Assembly (NCBI GenBank): GCA_963840665.1
Contig: CAWIZO010000002.1
Span: 310,001-374,000 of the forward strand
From: DATFTE01 sp963840665
GTDB lineage: Bacteria > Acidobacteriota > Terriglobia > Terriglobales > Acidobacteriaceae
Direction: 5' to 3'
DNA length: 64,000 nucleotides
Shown here: piece after piece, positions 17,281-25,875 of the stretch
Position numbering within the stretch: the stretch's first letter is position 1
Layout: each line of letters begins with the position of its first letter
Program-made: the position numbers and the translations under genes
The notes under the pieces: generated by a model
Told to the model about the DNA's origin: nothing
Seen by the model: the letters and a program-made list of their open reading frames with translations, nothing else
Databases searched by the model: none

Positions 17281-18435
17281 TCACTTCGATAGCCCAGCCG
17301 CTAGTGCAACAATTTGTTCAACATGTTTCTTCCAGCTAAAACTTTCTCCTCGCCGCGCCCCTTCATCCACTAATCTCCTTGATAACAGCTTAGAACATAC
17401 TACCTCCGCAACTCTTTCAGCCAACTCGTCGGGAGAGAAACGTGAAAAGTACAGTGCTGCGCTTTCGCAGATCTCACGATGCACGGGCAGGTCTGAGGCC
17501 ACGATCGGCAAACCGCTGGCCATAGCCTCCACCAATGGGTGGGCAAAAGTTTCCGTGTACGCCGGCGTGACGTAAACGTCGCAAGCCTGGTACAGATGAT
17601 GGAGAGATTGATAAGGAATTGATCCCAATTGAACGACTTCTCCCGCCACATCTAGTTTCTCCAGCAGACGGACCGCCGATCCTGCCGGATACTCTCGGCT
17701 TCGAGAAAAGTCGCAGGTCAAGATCAAACGCACTTTTCGCGGAGCGAGCGCACGCTTCAGCACAGGCAATGCACGTAACAACGTTTCAAAATTGCGGTAG
17801 TACGTGTAATGACTGACGAAGAGCAGTCGCAAGGCGCCCTCCGTGGCATCAAACGTTTTCTGTGCCTCTTCGGGCATGGGAGCGTCAGGGCGAAAGAAAA
17901 GTTCGCGGTCGAAGCCGTGGTGGACCGCAACTACTTCCACACCGGTCCAACGTCGGAGTTCGTCGGCGAAAGCTTGGCTCGGGGCAACGGTTCGATCGGC
18001 CCAAAACAAAGAGCGCTTCGCCAAAGAACCCCGCACTTTCGTATCGACCCACATGCCGTACTCGCCGCGTGCGCGTAAATCGCGATAGAAATCCGCAGAT
18101 GTATACAGGGAATTGCGGGAAAGCAGGATTTGCGGAACGGGTGAGTTGCGCAAGGCAAAATTTCCAGCCGAGATCAAGACGTTCGATTGGGTCGAGCGCA
18201 ACAGATCCGGAAGCGCCGTCTGCTCCCGCCAGAAACGGCCAATCGCACCCGCCTGGGTCTTGAGCGGCACGAATGAAATACGCGGCAGGTCCCCGAATTC
18301 CTCTCTTAACGCGTCGCTGACCGCCACGGTTGTCTCGACGCTTCCGCGCGCTGATAAGTGCGGGATGACGTTGCGGAGATAGGTGAGTCCCCCGCCCGCA
18401 CTGGCTGCGAGCCCGTTCAGGAAAAGCCGCATCAT
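17281..18435 (-). CDS. Glycosyltransferase family 4 (GT-B)
   Basis: The 384-residue protein has a GT-B layout with an N-terminal Gly-rich loop (NGLAASAGGGLTYLRN, about 7-22) and the retaining E-x7-E type motif in the C-terminal half (ETFAHPLVEAMASGLP). Such enzymes use nucleotide sugars, often GDP- or UDP-linked, to extend a lipid-linked oligosaccharide at the cytoplasmic face. Its ATG overlaps the stop of the Wzy-like gene by 4 bases. It is one of four GT4 enzymes in this operon; linkage and sugar cannot be read from the sequence. Confidence 0.9.
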   Translation of the reverse strand: MMRLFLNGLAASAGGGLTYLRNVIPHLSARGSVETTVAVSDALREEFGDLPRISFVPLKTQAGAIGRFWREQTALPDLLRSTQSNVLISAGNFALRNSPVPQILLSRNSLYTSADFYRDLRARGEYGMWVDTKVRGSLAKRSLFWADRTVAPSQAFADELRRWTGVEVVAVHHGFDRELFFRPDAPMPEEAQKTFDATEGALRLLFVSHYTYYRNFETLLRALPVLKRALAPRKVRLILTCDFSRSREYPAGSAVRLLEKLDVAGEVVQLGSIPYQSLHHLYQACDVYVTPAYTETFAHPLVEAMASGLPIVASDLPVHREICESAALYFSRFSPDELAERVAEVVCSKLLSRRLVDEGARRGESFSWKKHVEQIVALAAGLSK

Positions 18436-19856
18436 CGGCCCGGCAAAACCACGCCGAAAGGATCAAACCATCGCCTGGTCTTCAAGGAAGGAGTCGGAGC
18501 AACTTCTTCGACAGGCTCAGGGAGTAGATCAACCAAAACGAATGCCAGTGCCCAATACACTACTGAAAGGTAATAGCCGACAGCGAACAACCAATCCTCG
18601 AACGAGGCGTGCACTAATCCAGCCAGCATGATCGCCGCCAAAGGAATCGCAGGCGAGTACTGGTTTCCGGTTCGATTCATCCAAACGAAAACGCGCCGGG
18701 CATTCCACAAAATCATGAAGATCACGATATAGAAAGGAACAACTCCCAACAGGCCCACCCACTCAACGATCTCGAGATAGCTGTCGCCATGCTCGCGGGT
18801 CGTCTCGTCGAGCGAGATGTATTCGTAATTCTCCGTCGTTACTTCAGAAGACGTGGCGCTGGTGCCGAACCCCGTTCCAAACCAGGGATTTTGCCGCACA
18901 GCTGAGACCGTCTGGTCCCAGGGAGATTTCCGCGATCCCAAAACTCCCTCTTCGGTTTTTCCCTTATGTAAGAAGGTCGTGAGGATGGAATCGTTGGAGT
19001 TGTCCTGCGGCGGCATGGTGATCGCAACGAAAACAGCGGCCACTACCACGAACGCAATGCCTTTGATCAATAACCGATATTGCCTCAAGGTTACACACAT
19101 CAATCCGCATGCGATGCCCGCGCTCAATATTCCCGCGCGCGAATAACTGCTCAAAAGAAGCAGTGCTATCAACATCAACGCAAAGGTTCTCCGCCGTCTT
19201 TGCACGGTGTCTTCACTGATCAACACGCCCCAAAGCATGGTTGGCATCAACACAACGCCCGCCACTGCCCCCAACGAATTCGGATTCCCGAAGAAATGGA
19301 CGCCAGCTAGAAAATAGCCGACCGCGGTCAGGTAGATGAGGACTTCACAGCCCAGCAGGAACGACAGAATGAATCGCCTCTCGCGCCCCAGAACCGCCAA
19401 CCGGATCCCCGAGGCCCCATAGAGAAATAACAGCAGCAAGCTCGCAGCTTTGAGCACCGCCTGCGTGGGATAGGAAGACACGATCGCTGAAACCATCGCC
19501 GCCGTGACACAGAAAAAGGCAACGAGATGGAATGCGCTGAAGCGATGCGAGCGCTCCTTCATGTAGGCGACGTATCCCGCAAGGGCTCCCACAATCAGAA
19601 CCAACCAACGCGCCGCGATCCATGGGCCGCGCCCGGGAAGATCGAGGCCTGCCAGCAGGAACGAAATAACCACCAACGGAAAATATCGAGAGCGGAAATT
19701 CCAGAGCGCTGCGAATACGATCTGCAAAAAGAGCAGACCTTGCAGATATTCGGCGCTGGTCAAATAGCCCGGGCGGAAAATAACCAAATACGCACCCGCC
19801 AGACAACACGCCAGCAGGCCGACCACCATGACCACGCCTTCCATACGGTCATTCAT
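18432..19856 (-). CDS. O-antigen ligase / Wzy-type polymerase
   Basis: This 474-residue membrane protein has about eleven hydrophobic spans and a large periplasmic loop after the central spans, in which the segment QNPWFGTGFG matches the conserved loop motif of the O-antigen ligase and Wzy group. It probably polymerises the undecaprenyl-linked repeat units after the flippase has moved them outward. It overlaps the neighbouring GT4 genes on both sides (8 bases upstream, 4 downstream). A second member of this group lies at 44733-46124, so polymerase and ligase, or two polymerases, may be present. Confidence 0.85.
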   Translation of the reverse strand: MNDRMEGVVMVVGLLACCLAGAYLVIFRPGYLTSAEYLQGLLFLQIVFAALWNFRSRYFPLVVISFLLAGLDLPGRGPWIAARWLVLIVGALAGYVAYMKERSHRFSAFHLVAFFCVTAAMVSAIVSSYPTQAVLKAASLLLLFLYGASGIRLAVLGRERRFILSFLLGCEVLIYLTAVGYFLAGVHFFGNPNSLGAVAGVVLMPTMLWGVLISEDTVQRRRRTFALMLIALLLLSSYSRAGILSAGIACGLMCVTLRQYRLLIKGIAFVVVAAVFVAITMPPQDNSNDSILTTFLHKGKTEEGVLGSRKSPWDQTVSAVRQNPWFGTGFGTSATSSEVTTENYEYISLDETTREHGDSYLEIVEWVGLLGVVPFYIVIFMILWNARRVFVWMNRTGNQYSPAIPLAAIMLAGLVHASFEDWLFAVGYYLSVVYWALAFVLVDLLPEPVEEVAPTPSLKTRRWFDPFGVVLPGR

Positions 19857-20991
19857 GGCGGGCTGCCAACGTGGAAATTACGGCTGCGGCGATACCGCCA
19901 GCGCACGCTTGGGGAGAAAAAGCCGAAATCCGTTCGCGGCTGCGTTTTCCCATGGTGGCTCTTAACTCGCTATCTCTGGCCAGCTCTGTCATCGCCGATG
20001 CCAACTCTTCCACGCTTTGCGAATTCACCACTCGCCCGTTCCATCCATCGGCCACCAGGTCGGCGACACACCCGGCAGCGTTGCTGGCGATGATGGGTAG
20101 ACGGCAAGCCATTGCTTCGTTCACGACCAGGCCCCAAGGGTCGCTATGCGTGGGAAACACAAATGCGTCCGCCAATCCGTAGTAGTTCGACAACTGATCA
20201 CGCTGGGCAAAACCTTTGAACTGCACTCCAGTAGCCGCATTCTGCGTGAGAATGGCGCGCGCCGCGCCATCCCCGACAAACACCAATCCCACCTGCTCCT
20301 GAAGGTCTGGAGACAGTGTGCCATAGGCCTGCAGCAGTTCAAACACTCCTTTTTCCGGAACCAAACGTCCAACGTAGACGAAGAAACGTGGGGGCAATCC
20401 CAGTTCCTCGCGCCGGGACGCGGCGTCTTGACGGGCCGCGTCCGCTCCCTGCGCAAATAACTCGGTATCCACAGCATTCGGGGCCGTAAAAATCACATCT
20501 TCCGGTACCGAATACCCCCTCACATAGTCGAAGGAAGATTTTCCGGGCACGATGACCGCAGCACAACCGCGCAGAAATTTCCTTTTCAGAAATTCGGTCG
20601 CAGGGTCTCCGGAGCGCTGATCACGCGCGTTGCTCTCAACCCAGGCAATAAAAGAAAGTTTGCGTTGACGCGCCCAGAAAAGTGATTGCCACGACGCGAG
20701 ATAGTTGTAGCCGCCGCAAATGATGGCATCCGGATGCGCTTTTTCCAGCGCCGCCCTCAGCCCCGCATTCAGCAGGATATTGTGCTTCCCCAGATGTGTT
20801 CTCCATGACGGCAGCACTTCGTATGAAAACGAAATCTCGTCCTTGTAGACCTCCCACTGCCGCAGCGAAGGATCGTTCTCGGCCAGAAACACGACCTCCA
20901 GATCGATCTCGTCGCATTTCGCGAGTTCATTGAAGACAGGGATTCGATAGGGCGCGATGATCTCCGTCAGCAAAACCACTCTGCGCTTCAC
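19849..20991 (-). CDS. Glycosyltransferase family 4 (GT-B)
   Basis: I place the start at a GTG at 20991 (380 residues) because AGGAG lies 8 bases before it and because it gives a GTGA overlap with the upstream gene, the same coupling seen at other junctions here. A GTG at 21000 would sit directly on the ribosome binding site. The protein has the C-terminal retaining motif SDPWGLVVNEAMACRLP and a phosphate-binding region VYVGRLVPEKG typical of GT4. It probably adds one sugar of the repeat unit. Donor and linkage are unknown. Confidence 0.88.
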   Translation of the reverse strand: MKRRVVLLTEIIAPYRIPVFNELAKCDEIDLEVVFLAENDPSLRQWEVYKDEISFSYEVLPSWRTHLGKHNILLNAGLRAALEKAHPDAIICGGYNYLASWQSLFWARQRKLSFIAWVESNARDQRSGDPATEFLKRKFLRGCAAVIVPGKSSFDYVRGYSVPEDVIFTAPNAVDTELFAQGADAARQDAASRREELGLPPRFFVYVGRLVPEKGVFELLQAYGTLSPDLQEQVGLVFVGDGAARAILTQNAATGVQFKGFAQRDQLSNYYGLADAFVFPTHSDPWGLVVNEAMACRLPIIASNAAGCVADLVADGWNGRVVNSQSVEELASAMTELARDSELRATMGKRSRERISAFSPQACAGGIAAAVISTLAARHE

Positions 20992-22181
20992 CTCGCGCAC
21001 TCCTGATAAATCTCGGCCATTTGCGCTGCCTGGTGCGCGAGCGTGAACTCGTGGAGAATCCCCCGGCGCGCCTCTCGTCCCAAAGCCGCTCGCAGCGCCG
21101 GATTCTGCAACAGTTGCCGCAAAGCGTTCGCTAACCCGGCGATGTCACCCGGCGCTACCAGCAAGCCGTTGAATCCGTTGTGGATGACTTCTTCAATTCC
21201 CTGCCCCGAGCAGGCAATCACTGGCTTCGCGGTCGCCATCGCTTCCAGATAAACGCAACCCAGCCCTTCATAGCGGCTCGGCAAAGCAAACAGCACGCAA
21301 TGCTTCATCGCATCAGCGATCGCGCTGCGCTTCTGTCGACCGACAAAGGCCACTTTGTTCGCAATATTCAATTCTGAGGACATCTGCCCGAGCCGCTGCT
21401 TTTCCGCGCCCTCGCCAATGATCTTGAGAGAGACCCCAGGAAATTCGGAATGAACTTCGGCGAAAGCCCGCAGCAGCACCTCGTGCCCTTTGCTGGGAAT
21501 GAGTGTGCCCACACTGAGAATTGTCTGAGCATCCTGACTTTCATTGGCCGGGGAGAACAACTCCGTAGCTACGCCGTTGTAGATAACCACCGTTTCCACT
21601 CTTCCCTTTGCGCCCGCCAACACGTGCTCGCGAACTTTTTCGCTGACGCATACGACGGTTTGCGCCGAGCGATACACCATTCGCGAGACCCGTTCGCACC
21701 ATCGTCCGGGCAAGCCATTCACTTGGTTTGTCGAATAGGCGTCGAGCCCGTGAACCGTGACTATGAACGGGATGCCCAGCTCCCGGCTGATCAAAGCCGC
21801 CGCGTGACCGCAAGGCAGGGCGGAATGCGCGTGAATCACGTGCACGGGGTTGGTCGCGTGCAGTCGGCGAACTTCCGGCAGTATGCTGGCAAACAAAAAG
21901 GCGCCCGCGCTGGGCAGACCAATTCCGCTCGGAAACGAAAAAAAACTCCGCCACTCAGCGCGATGAAAAGAGTCTACCGCTTCGCCGCGACCGTAGTAGA
22001 AGGGGCGCACAGCCAACACGCTCTGCGAAATTCCCAGCTTCTCATTCCAGGGCAGAGGCTCGGCGACAAAGCAGCCGTTGGCCTCGTCTCCCACGCGCGG
22101 ATAAAAAGGGGTCAACGTCAGAACATGAAGGCGCTTAGGCACCGGGAAAGCAGAAGCCGAGATGGACGAATCAACGCTCAT
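20988..22181 (-). CDS. Glycosyltransferase family 4 (GT-B)
   Basis: The start is placed at an ATG at 22181, which overlaps the previous stop as ATGA; a longer frame from 22241 would run 60 bases into the upstream gene. The 397-residue product has LTPFYPRVGDEANG near the N-terminus, HAHSALPCGHAAA in the acceptor domain, the donor-domain strand ILSVGTLIPSKGHE and the motif RYEGLGCVYLEAMATAKP. These are the features of retaining GT4 glycosyltransferases such as those for exopolysaccharide repeat units. Sugar specificity is not visible. Confidence 0.9.
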   Translation of the reverse strand: MSVDSSISASAFPVPKRLHVLTLTPFYPRVGDEANGCFVAEPLPWNEKLGISQSVLAVRPFYYGRGEAVDSFHRAEWRSFFSFPSGIGLPSAGAFLFASILPEVRRLHATNPVHVIHAHSALPCGHAAALISRELGIPFIVTVHGLDAYSTNQVNGLPGRWCERVSRMVYRSAQTVVCVSEKVREHVLAGAKGRVETVVIYNGVATELFSPANESQDAQTILSVGTLIPSKGHEVLLRAFAEVHSEFPGVSLKIIGEGAEKQRLGQMSSELNIANKVAFVGRQKRSAIADAMKHCVLFALPSRYEGLGCVYLEAMATAKPVIACSGQGIEEVIHNGFNGLLVAPGDIAGLANALRQLLQNPALRAALGREARRGILHEFTLAHQAAQMAEIYQECAR

Positions 22182-23248
22182 GACTTCCGCGGCGCCAGGC
22201 GCAGAAAAATATCTTCCCACTGCCGGGTAATGGGATCCCAATCAAACTTCTCCGCATGAGCCCGGCCCGCACGCCCCATGGCTGTTCGCACCGTAGGCGA
22301 TGCGATGAGTTGCTTGAGCCGTGCAAACAGTTCGTCATCTCCCGTGACCAGATATCCAGTTTCGTCGTTGACGACGGTTTCCGGCTCATATGCTCGGCGA
22401 GCAATTACCGGCAGCCCGCAGGCGGCAGCTTCCAGAATGACCTTAGGAGAGCCCTCCCATTTCGAGGGAAACAAGAAAATGTCAGCCTGGCGATATTGTT
22501 CCCGAAGAGCGTCCGCCGATAGTCCGCGCGTAAAGCGCACATTGCCCAATCGCTCGCGTTCCGCGCGTTGTTCCAGTTCAGCCGCCATGAATCCGTCGCC
22601 GGCAATCACGAAGTCTGCCTCGGGAAAACGCGCAGCGCCGTCCAATAAGAACTGCGGCCCTTTGAAGGGACGCAGCGATCCGACAAACAGCACCCGCGGC
22701 CTCGCGTTCGCCGGACGATCGCAAATGGGAGTGAAATATCCCGCATCCACCCCCGTTGGAACGACCTCGCTGGGGAGATCATATTCCGCCTGCAGGCTCC
22801 GCTTCACCGAATGAGAGTTGCTGTAGAGATAATCACAACGCAGAATCGTTTGCTCCCACAGGTGTATCTGCTCCGGCTTAATCGTCGGTTCGTTGCGCCA
22901 ATCGCTTTGCGATTCCACGGTGCCAATGGTGACGCGACGGTCGCGCCACATCGAGCGCATTGAGAAATACAACTTCGCCGCGGGGGAAGACTTTACATAA
23001 AAAAGAATATCGTGCTCGCCGAGCAGAAACTCTCGCAGGATGCGCACCGTCTGCCGCTGTGGAGGAAGCGGAATCAATCGCGTGTTCGGCCGCTTCACAA
23101 TGCGCGGATCAGGATCTGACACGTGAAAAATGCTGACGTCAAATTTATCGGTGCTCAGGTGGGCGACGATATCCCGCGCGCTGGTCATCTGCGCGTTGAA
23201 ATTCGATTCGTCCGCCAAGCTATCCACCAGAATGCGCGTTCGCCTCAT
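22178..23248 (-). CDS. Glycosyltransferase family 4 (GT-B)
   Basis: This 356-residue protein has the donor-site strand VLFVGSLRPFKGPQ and the retaining motif KWEGSPKVILEAAACGLP. The N-terminal acceptor domain is short, which gives a protein at the small end for GT4. The ATG at 23248 overlaps the epimerase stop by 4 bases. It is the first of four consecutive transferase or polymerase genes at the distal end of the operon and probably acts in repeat-unit assembly on the cytoplasmic side. Confidence 0.88.
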   Translation of the reverse strand: MRRTRILVDSLADESNFNAQMTSARDIVAHLSTDKFDVSIFHVSDPDPRIVKRPNTRLIPLPPQRQTVRILREFLLGEHDILFYVKSSPAAKLYFSMRSMWRDRRVTIGTVESQSDWRNEPTIKPEQIHLWEQTILRCDYLYSNSHSVKRSLQAEYDLPSEVVPTGVDAGYFTPICDRPANARPRVLFVGSLRPFKGPQFLLDGAARFPEADFVIAGDGFMAAELEQRAERERLGNVRFTRGLSADALREQYRQADIFLFPSKWEGSPKVILEAAACGLPVIARRAYEPETVVNDETGYLVTGDDELFARLKQLIASPTVRTAMGRAGRAHAEKFDWDPITRQWEDIFLRLAPRKS

Positions 23249-24126
23249 GCCCGCTGCCGCTCCGCCTCGAGCAGATCAGCAATCTCTTGTTGCAAAGACT
23301 CCTCCTGGCGCCAACCAAGCGAAATCATTCTGGAATTGGAGATCCATTGCTCCTGGATCGTAGATCGCTCGTTCGCGGATTCCCGGTTCACCACCTCAAT
23401 TGGCCGCACGCGTGCCATATTCAGGAACACGTTCACAATCTCCGCGATCGCAATCGATGTTCCTGCGGCCACGTTGTAGATCCCACCACTCTCTCCCTTT
23501 TCCATCAAACACCATAGAGCTCGAACACAGTCTCGTATTCCCAGAAAGTCACGCTTTGGACTCAGGCTCCGCAGCACCACTTCTTTCTTCGCGCCGCGTT
23601 CAACATCTACAATCTGTCTCGCTACAGCCCCACAAACAAACTCCGGAGACATACCGGCCCCTATGGGATTGCTGATCCGCCCGATCATGACATCGGCTCC
23701 TGCTCTCGCCTCGGTCAACGCAAGCTGCTCAGCTTCGTGCTTGCTCATTGCATAGTCGCCCTTTGGGGCTGGCCTCTGGTCTTCGCGCAAAGGCGCATCC
23801 GCGGACCCGCCCGCACCGTAGACAGCCGTCGTGCTCGTCAGCACGATGCGCGTGCGGGGTAGGCTCTTCGCCGCTGCGAGCAGGGTCGAAGTAGCCTGAA
23901 GATTGTCGCGATAGAGATCAGCTTTCGATCCATTCGTCCGCCCTGCAAGATGAAAAATACGCTCGGGCTGAAAACTTTGCAGAAGCGCCGCTAGTTGGCC
24001 GCCATCCCTCGCCAAATCACACTCGCTACGGCTAAGACTCCGAATCTCGATAGAGGGCAGGGTTTGAAGGTAGCTGACGAGATGGCTGGCGAGAAATCCG
24101 CCTCCCCCGGTGATCAGGACCCGCAT
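23245..24126 (-). CDS. NAD-dependent sugar-nucleotide epimerase/dehydratase (extended SDR)
   Basis: The 293-residue protein starts directly with the Rossmann motif (MRVLITGGGGFLASHL; GxxGxxA-type) and has the catalytic YxxxK in YAMSKHEAE together with an upstream TSTTAVYG strand. These are features of extended short-chain dehydrogenases acting on NDP-sugars, for example 4-epimerases or 4-reductases. It overlaps the nucleotidyltransferase gene by 13 bases; the start must be at 24126 because a later one would delete the cofactor site. Together with the two genes upstream it may form a route to one NDP-sugar; the product is unknown. Confidence 0.88.
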   Translation of the reverse strand: MRVLITGGGGFLASHLVSYLQTLPSIEIRSLSRSECDLARDGGQLAALLQSFQPERIFHLAGRTNGSKADLYRDNLQATSTLLAAAKSLPRTRIVLTSTTAVYGAGGSADAPLREDQRPAPKGDYAMSKHEAEQLALTEARAGADVMIGRISNPIGAGMSPEFVCGAVARQIVDVERGAKKEVVLRSLSPKRDFLGIRDCVRALWCLMEKGESGGIYNVAAGTSIAIAEIVNVFLNMARVRPIEVVNRESANERSTIQEQWISNSRMISLGWRQEESLQQEIADLLEAERQRA

Positions 24127-24836
24127 GTCGGCTTACCCAAAAATTCCGCACGCCGCTCTTCAAAAATCTCCAACGCCTTCTCGTAATCGGACGGCCGCCC
24201 AATATCGAGCCAGAACGAGTCTGTCGGCCAGCATTGCACCTTCTCTCCAGCTTCGATGAGACGGTGCATGAGTTGTGGCACATCCAGATATTCCTGGGGA
24301 CGAACATATCGCAGAACCTCCGGCCGGAAGGCGTTGATCCCCATGCTCACCAGATAGGTGTGCACTGGTTTCTCCACGTAGCGAGTAAGGTTGTGCGAAC
24401 TATCCACTTCCAGCACTCCATAGTCGACTGGATTTTTCCGGTTATGGCAGGCAATCGTCGCCATGGCACCGGTTTCTCTGTGGCACTTCATAAAGGCCTG
24501 ATAGTCGAGAGTGGTAAGCGTGTCACCGTTAATCAGCAGGAAATCCAAATCCAGGCCAGACACTAAGCCCATAGCTCCGGCCGTGCCCAAAGGTTGAGTC
24601 TCCTGAACAAATTCAATTGCTCCTCCGAGCTTCTCACCGTTACCAATCAGCGCGCGAAAAAGGTCAGGGAGATAACCCACGGCCATCACCAGGCGCTTGA
24701 ATCCCGCATTGCGGAGTTGCCTGATAATCACTTCCACCACTGGCATGTCTCCGACTGGCATCAGAGGCTTTGGCAGCAGAGTGGTGTAGGGACGAAGACG
24801 CGTCCCTTTGCCGCCCGCGAGAATAATGGCTTGCAT
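24114..24836 (-). CDS. Sugar-1-phosphate nucleotidyltransferase
   Basis: This 240-residue protein has the signature AGGKGTRLRPYT at residues 7-18, the lysine motif LPKPLMPVGD and the metal-binding Asp in FLLINGDTLTTLD. Length without a C-terminal beta-helix or second domain fits the short NTP-transferase group (RfbA-, HddC- and PtmE-like), which makes an NDP-sugar from sugar-1-phosphate and NTP. It sits 12 bases after a LegB-like dehydratase gene. In Campylobacter legionaminic acid synthesis the LegB dehydratase acts on a GDP-linked amino sugar made by the nucleotidyltransferase PtmE, so a similar handover is possible here. That is inference only; base and sugar specificity are unknown. Confidence 0.88.
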   Translation of the reverse strand: MQAIILAGGKGTRLRPYTTLLPKPLMPVGDMPVVEVIIRQLRNAGFKRLVMAVGYLPDLFRALIGNGEKLGGAIEFVQETQPLGTAGAMGLVSGLDLDFLLINGDTLTTLDYQAFMKCHRETGAMATIACHNRKNPVDYGVLEVDSSHNLTRYVEKPVHTYLVSMGINAFRPEVLRYVRPQEYLDVPQLMHRLIEAGEKVQCWPTDSFWLDIGRPSDYEKALEIFEERRAEFLGKPTCGS

Positions 24837-24848
24837 TCCTGAAGTCCC

Positions 24849-25859
24849 CTAGAGAGCGTAACTGCTGGCGCGATATGCGGAAAGATTCTCGGTTATGTGG
24901 TCCACCACTCTATGAATACCTTGCTTCAGTGAGACCTGCGGCTCCCAATCCAATAGGTCGCGTGCACGATCCGTCTTGGCGATAAGTAGTTGAACCTCGC
25001 TTGCAGGCGGCCGAAGCCGATCTCCGTCACACGTAATGGGTACTTGCCGACCGGTGGCATCCATGATGACATGCGCGAGATCGCCTATTGAGATCCCTTG
25101 ACCGTTTCCGAGATTGATCACCTGGCCCACGGCTTTGTCGGCCAATCCCGCGAGCAGGAAGCCGCGAACCGTATCTGACACGTAAGTAAGGTCCCGGACT
25201 GGTTCAAGAGAGCCGAGCCGCAGCGAATCGCTCCCCGACAACAACTGAGAAACGATAGTTGGTATTACGGCTCGAGCCGACTGGCGCGGGCCGTAGGTAT
25301 TGAAAGGCCGGACTGTCACGACATTCACACCAAAACTGCGGTAGTAGCTCTCCGCCAATTTGTCTGCCGAAATCTTCGACGCAGAATAAGGCGATTGCCC
25401 TTGCAATGGGTGCGCTTCGTCGATAGGCGTGTACACCGCCGTGCCATATACCTCTGACGTGGAAGTCACTATCAGTCTCTTACCAGAACTGCGTGCGGTG
25501 TCCAGAATGTTCATGGTTCCGCGAATATTCGTGTCGAGGTAACTCTGTGGGGCCTCGTACGAATAGGGGATGCCAATCAATGCCGCCAAATGAAAAATGA
25601 CGTCACATCCATTCGCCTGCGCGCGCATCTGCTCGGAGTCACGAACGTCGCCGAGGACTACTTCCAGGGAATCGCGCACCTGCGGATGAACCTGATCCAG
25701 ATGCCCCCAGCTTCCGCGACTGGTATAACGCACCAGCGCTTTCACGTTGGCGCCTGCCAGTACGAGAGCCTCGGCAAGATGGCTACCGATGAAGCCACCA
25801 GCCCCGGTTAAAAAAACTCGCAGACCTTTGTAGTCAGGATTCTGAATCTTCTCCCCCAT
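24849..25859 (-). CDS. NDP-sugar 4,6-dehydratase, LegB-like
   Basis: The 336-residue extended SDR has GAGGFIGSHLAEAL (Rossmann, about 15-28), the strand VTSTSEVYGTA, the catalytic Tyr and Lys in PYSASKISADKLA, and RPFNTYGPRQSARAVIPT. The segment around FHLAALIGIPYSYEAP is characteristic of the retaining N-acetylglucosaminyl 4,6-dehydratase LegB group as I know it. It would make a 4-keto-6-deoxy NDP-sugar. The locus thus has two different dehydratases, this one and the inverting PseB. The other legionaminic acid genes (legC, legG, a second neuB) are not in the window, so the product probably serves another deoxysugar. It starts 16 bases after the sulfatase-like gene. Confidence 0.82.
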   Translation of the reverse strand: MGEKIQNPDYKGLRVFLTGAGGFIGSHLAEALVLAGANVKALVRYTSRGSWGHLDQVHPQVRDSLEVVLGDVRDSEQMRAQANGCDVIFHLAALIGIPYSYEAPQSYLDTNIRGTMNILDTARSSGKRLIVTSTSEVYGTAVYTPIDEAHPLQGQSPYSASKISADKLAESYYRSFGVNVVTVRPFNTYGPRQSARAVIPTIVSQLLSGSDSLRLGSLEPVRDLTYVSDTVRGFLLAGLADKAVGQVINLGNGQGISIGDLAHVIMDATGRQVPITCDGDRLRPPASEVQLLIAKTDRARDLLDWEPQVSLKQGIHRVVDHITENLSAYRASSYAL

Positions 25860-25875
25860 GTCCCTTGTTTCGTGA

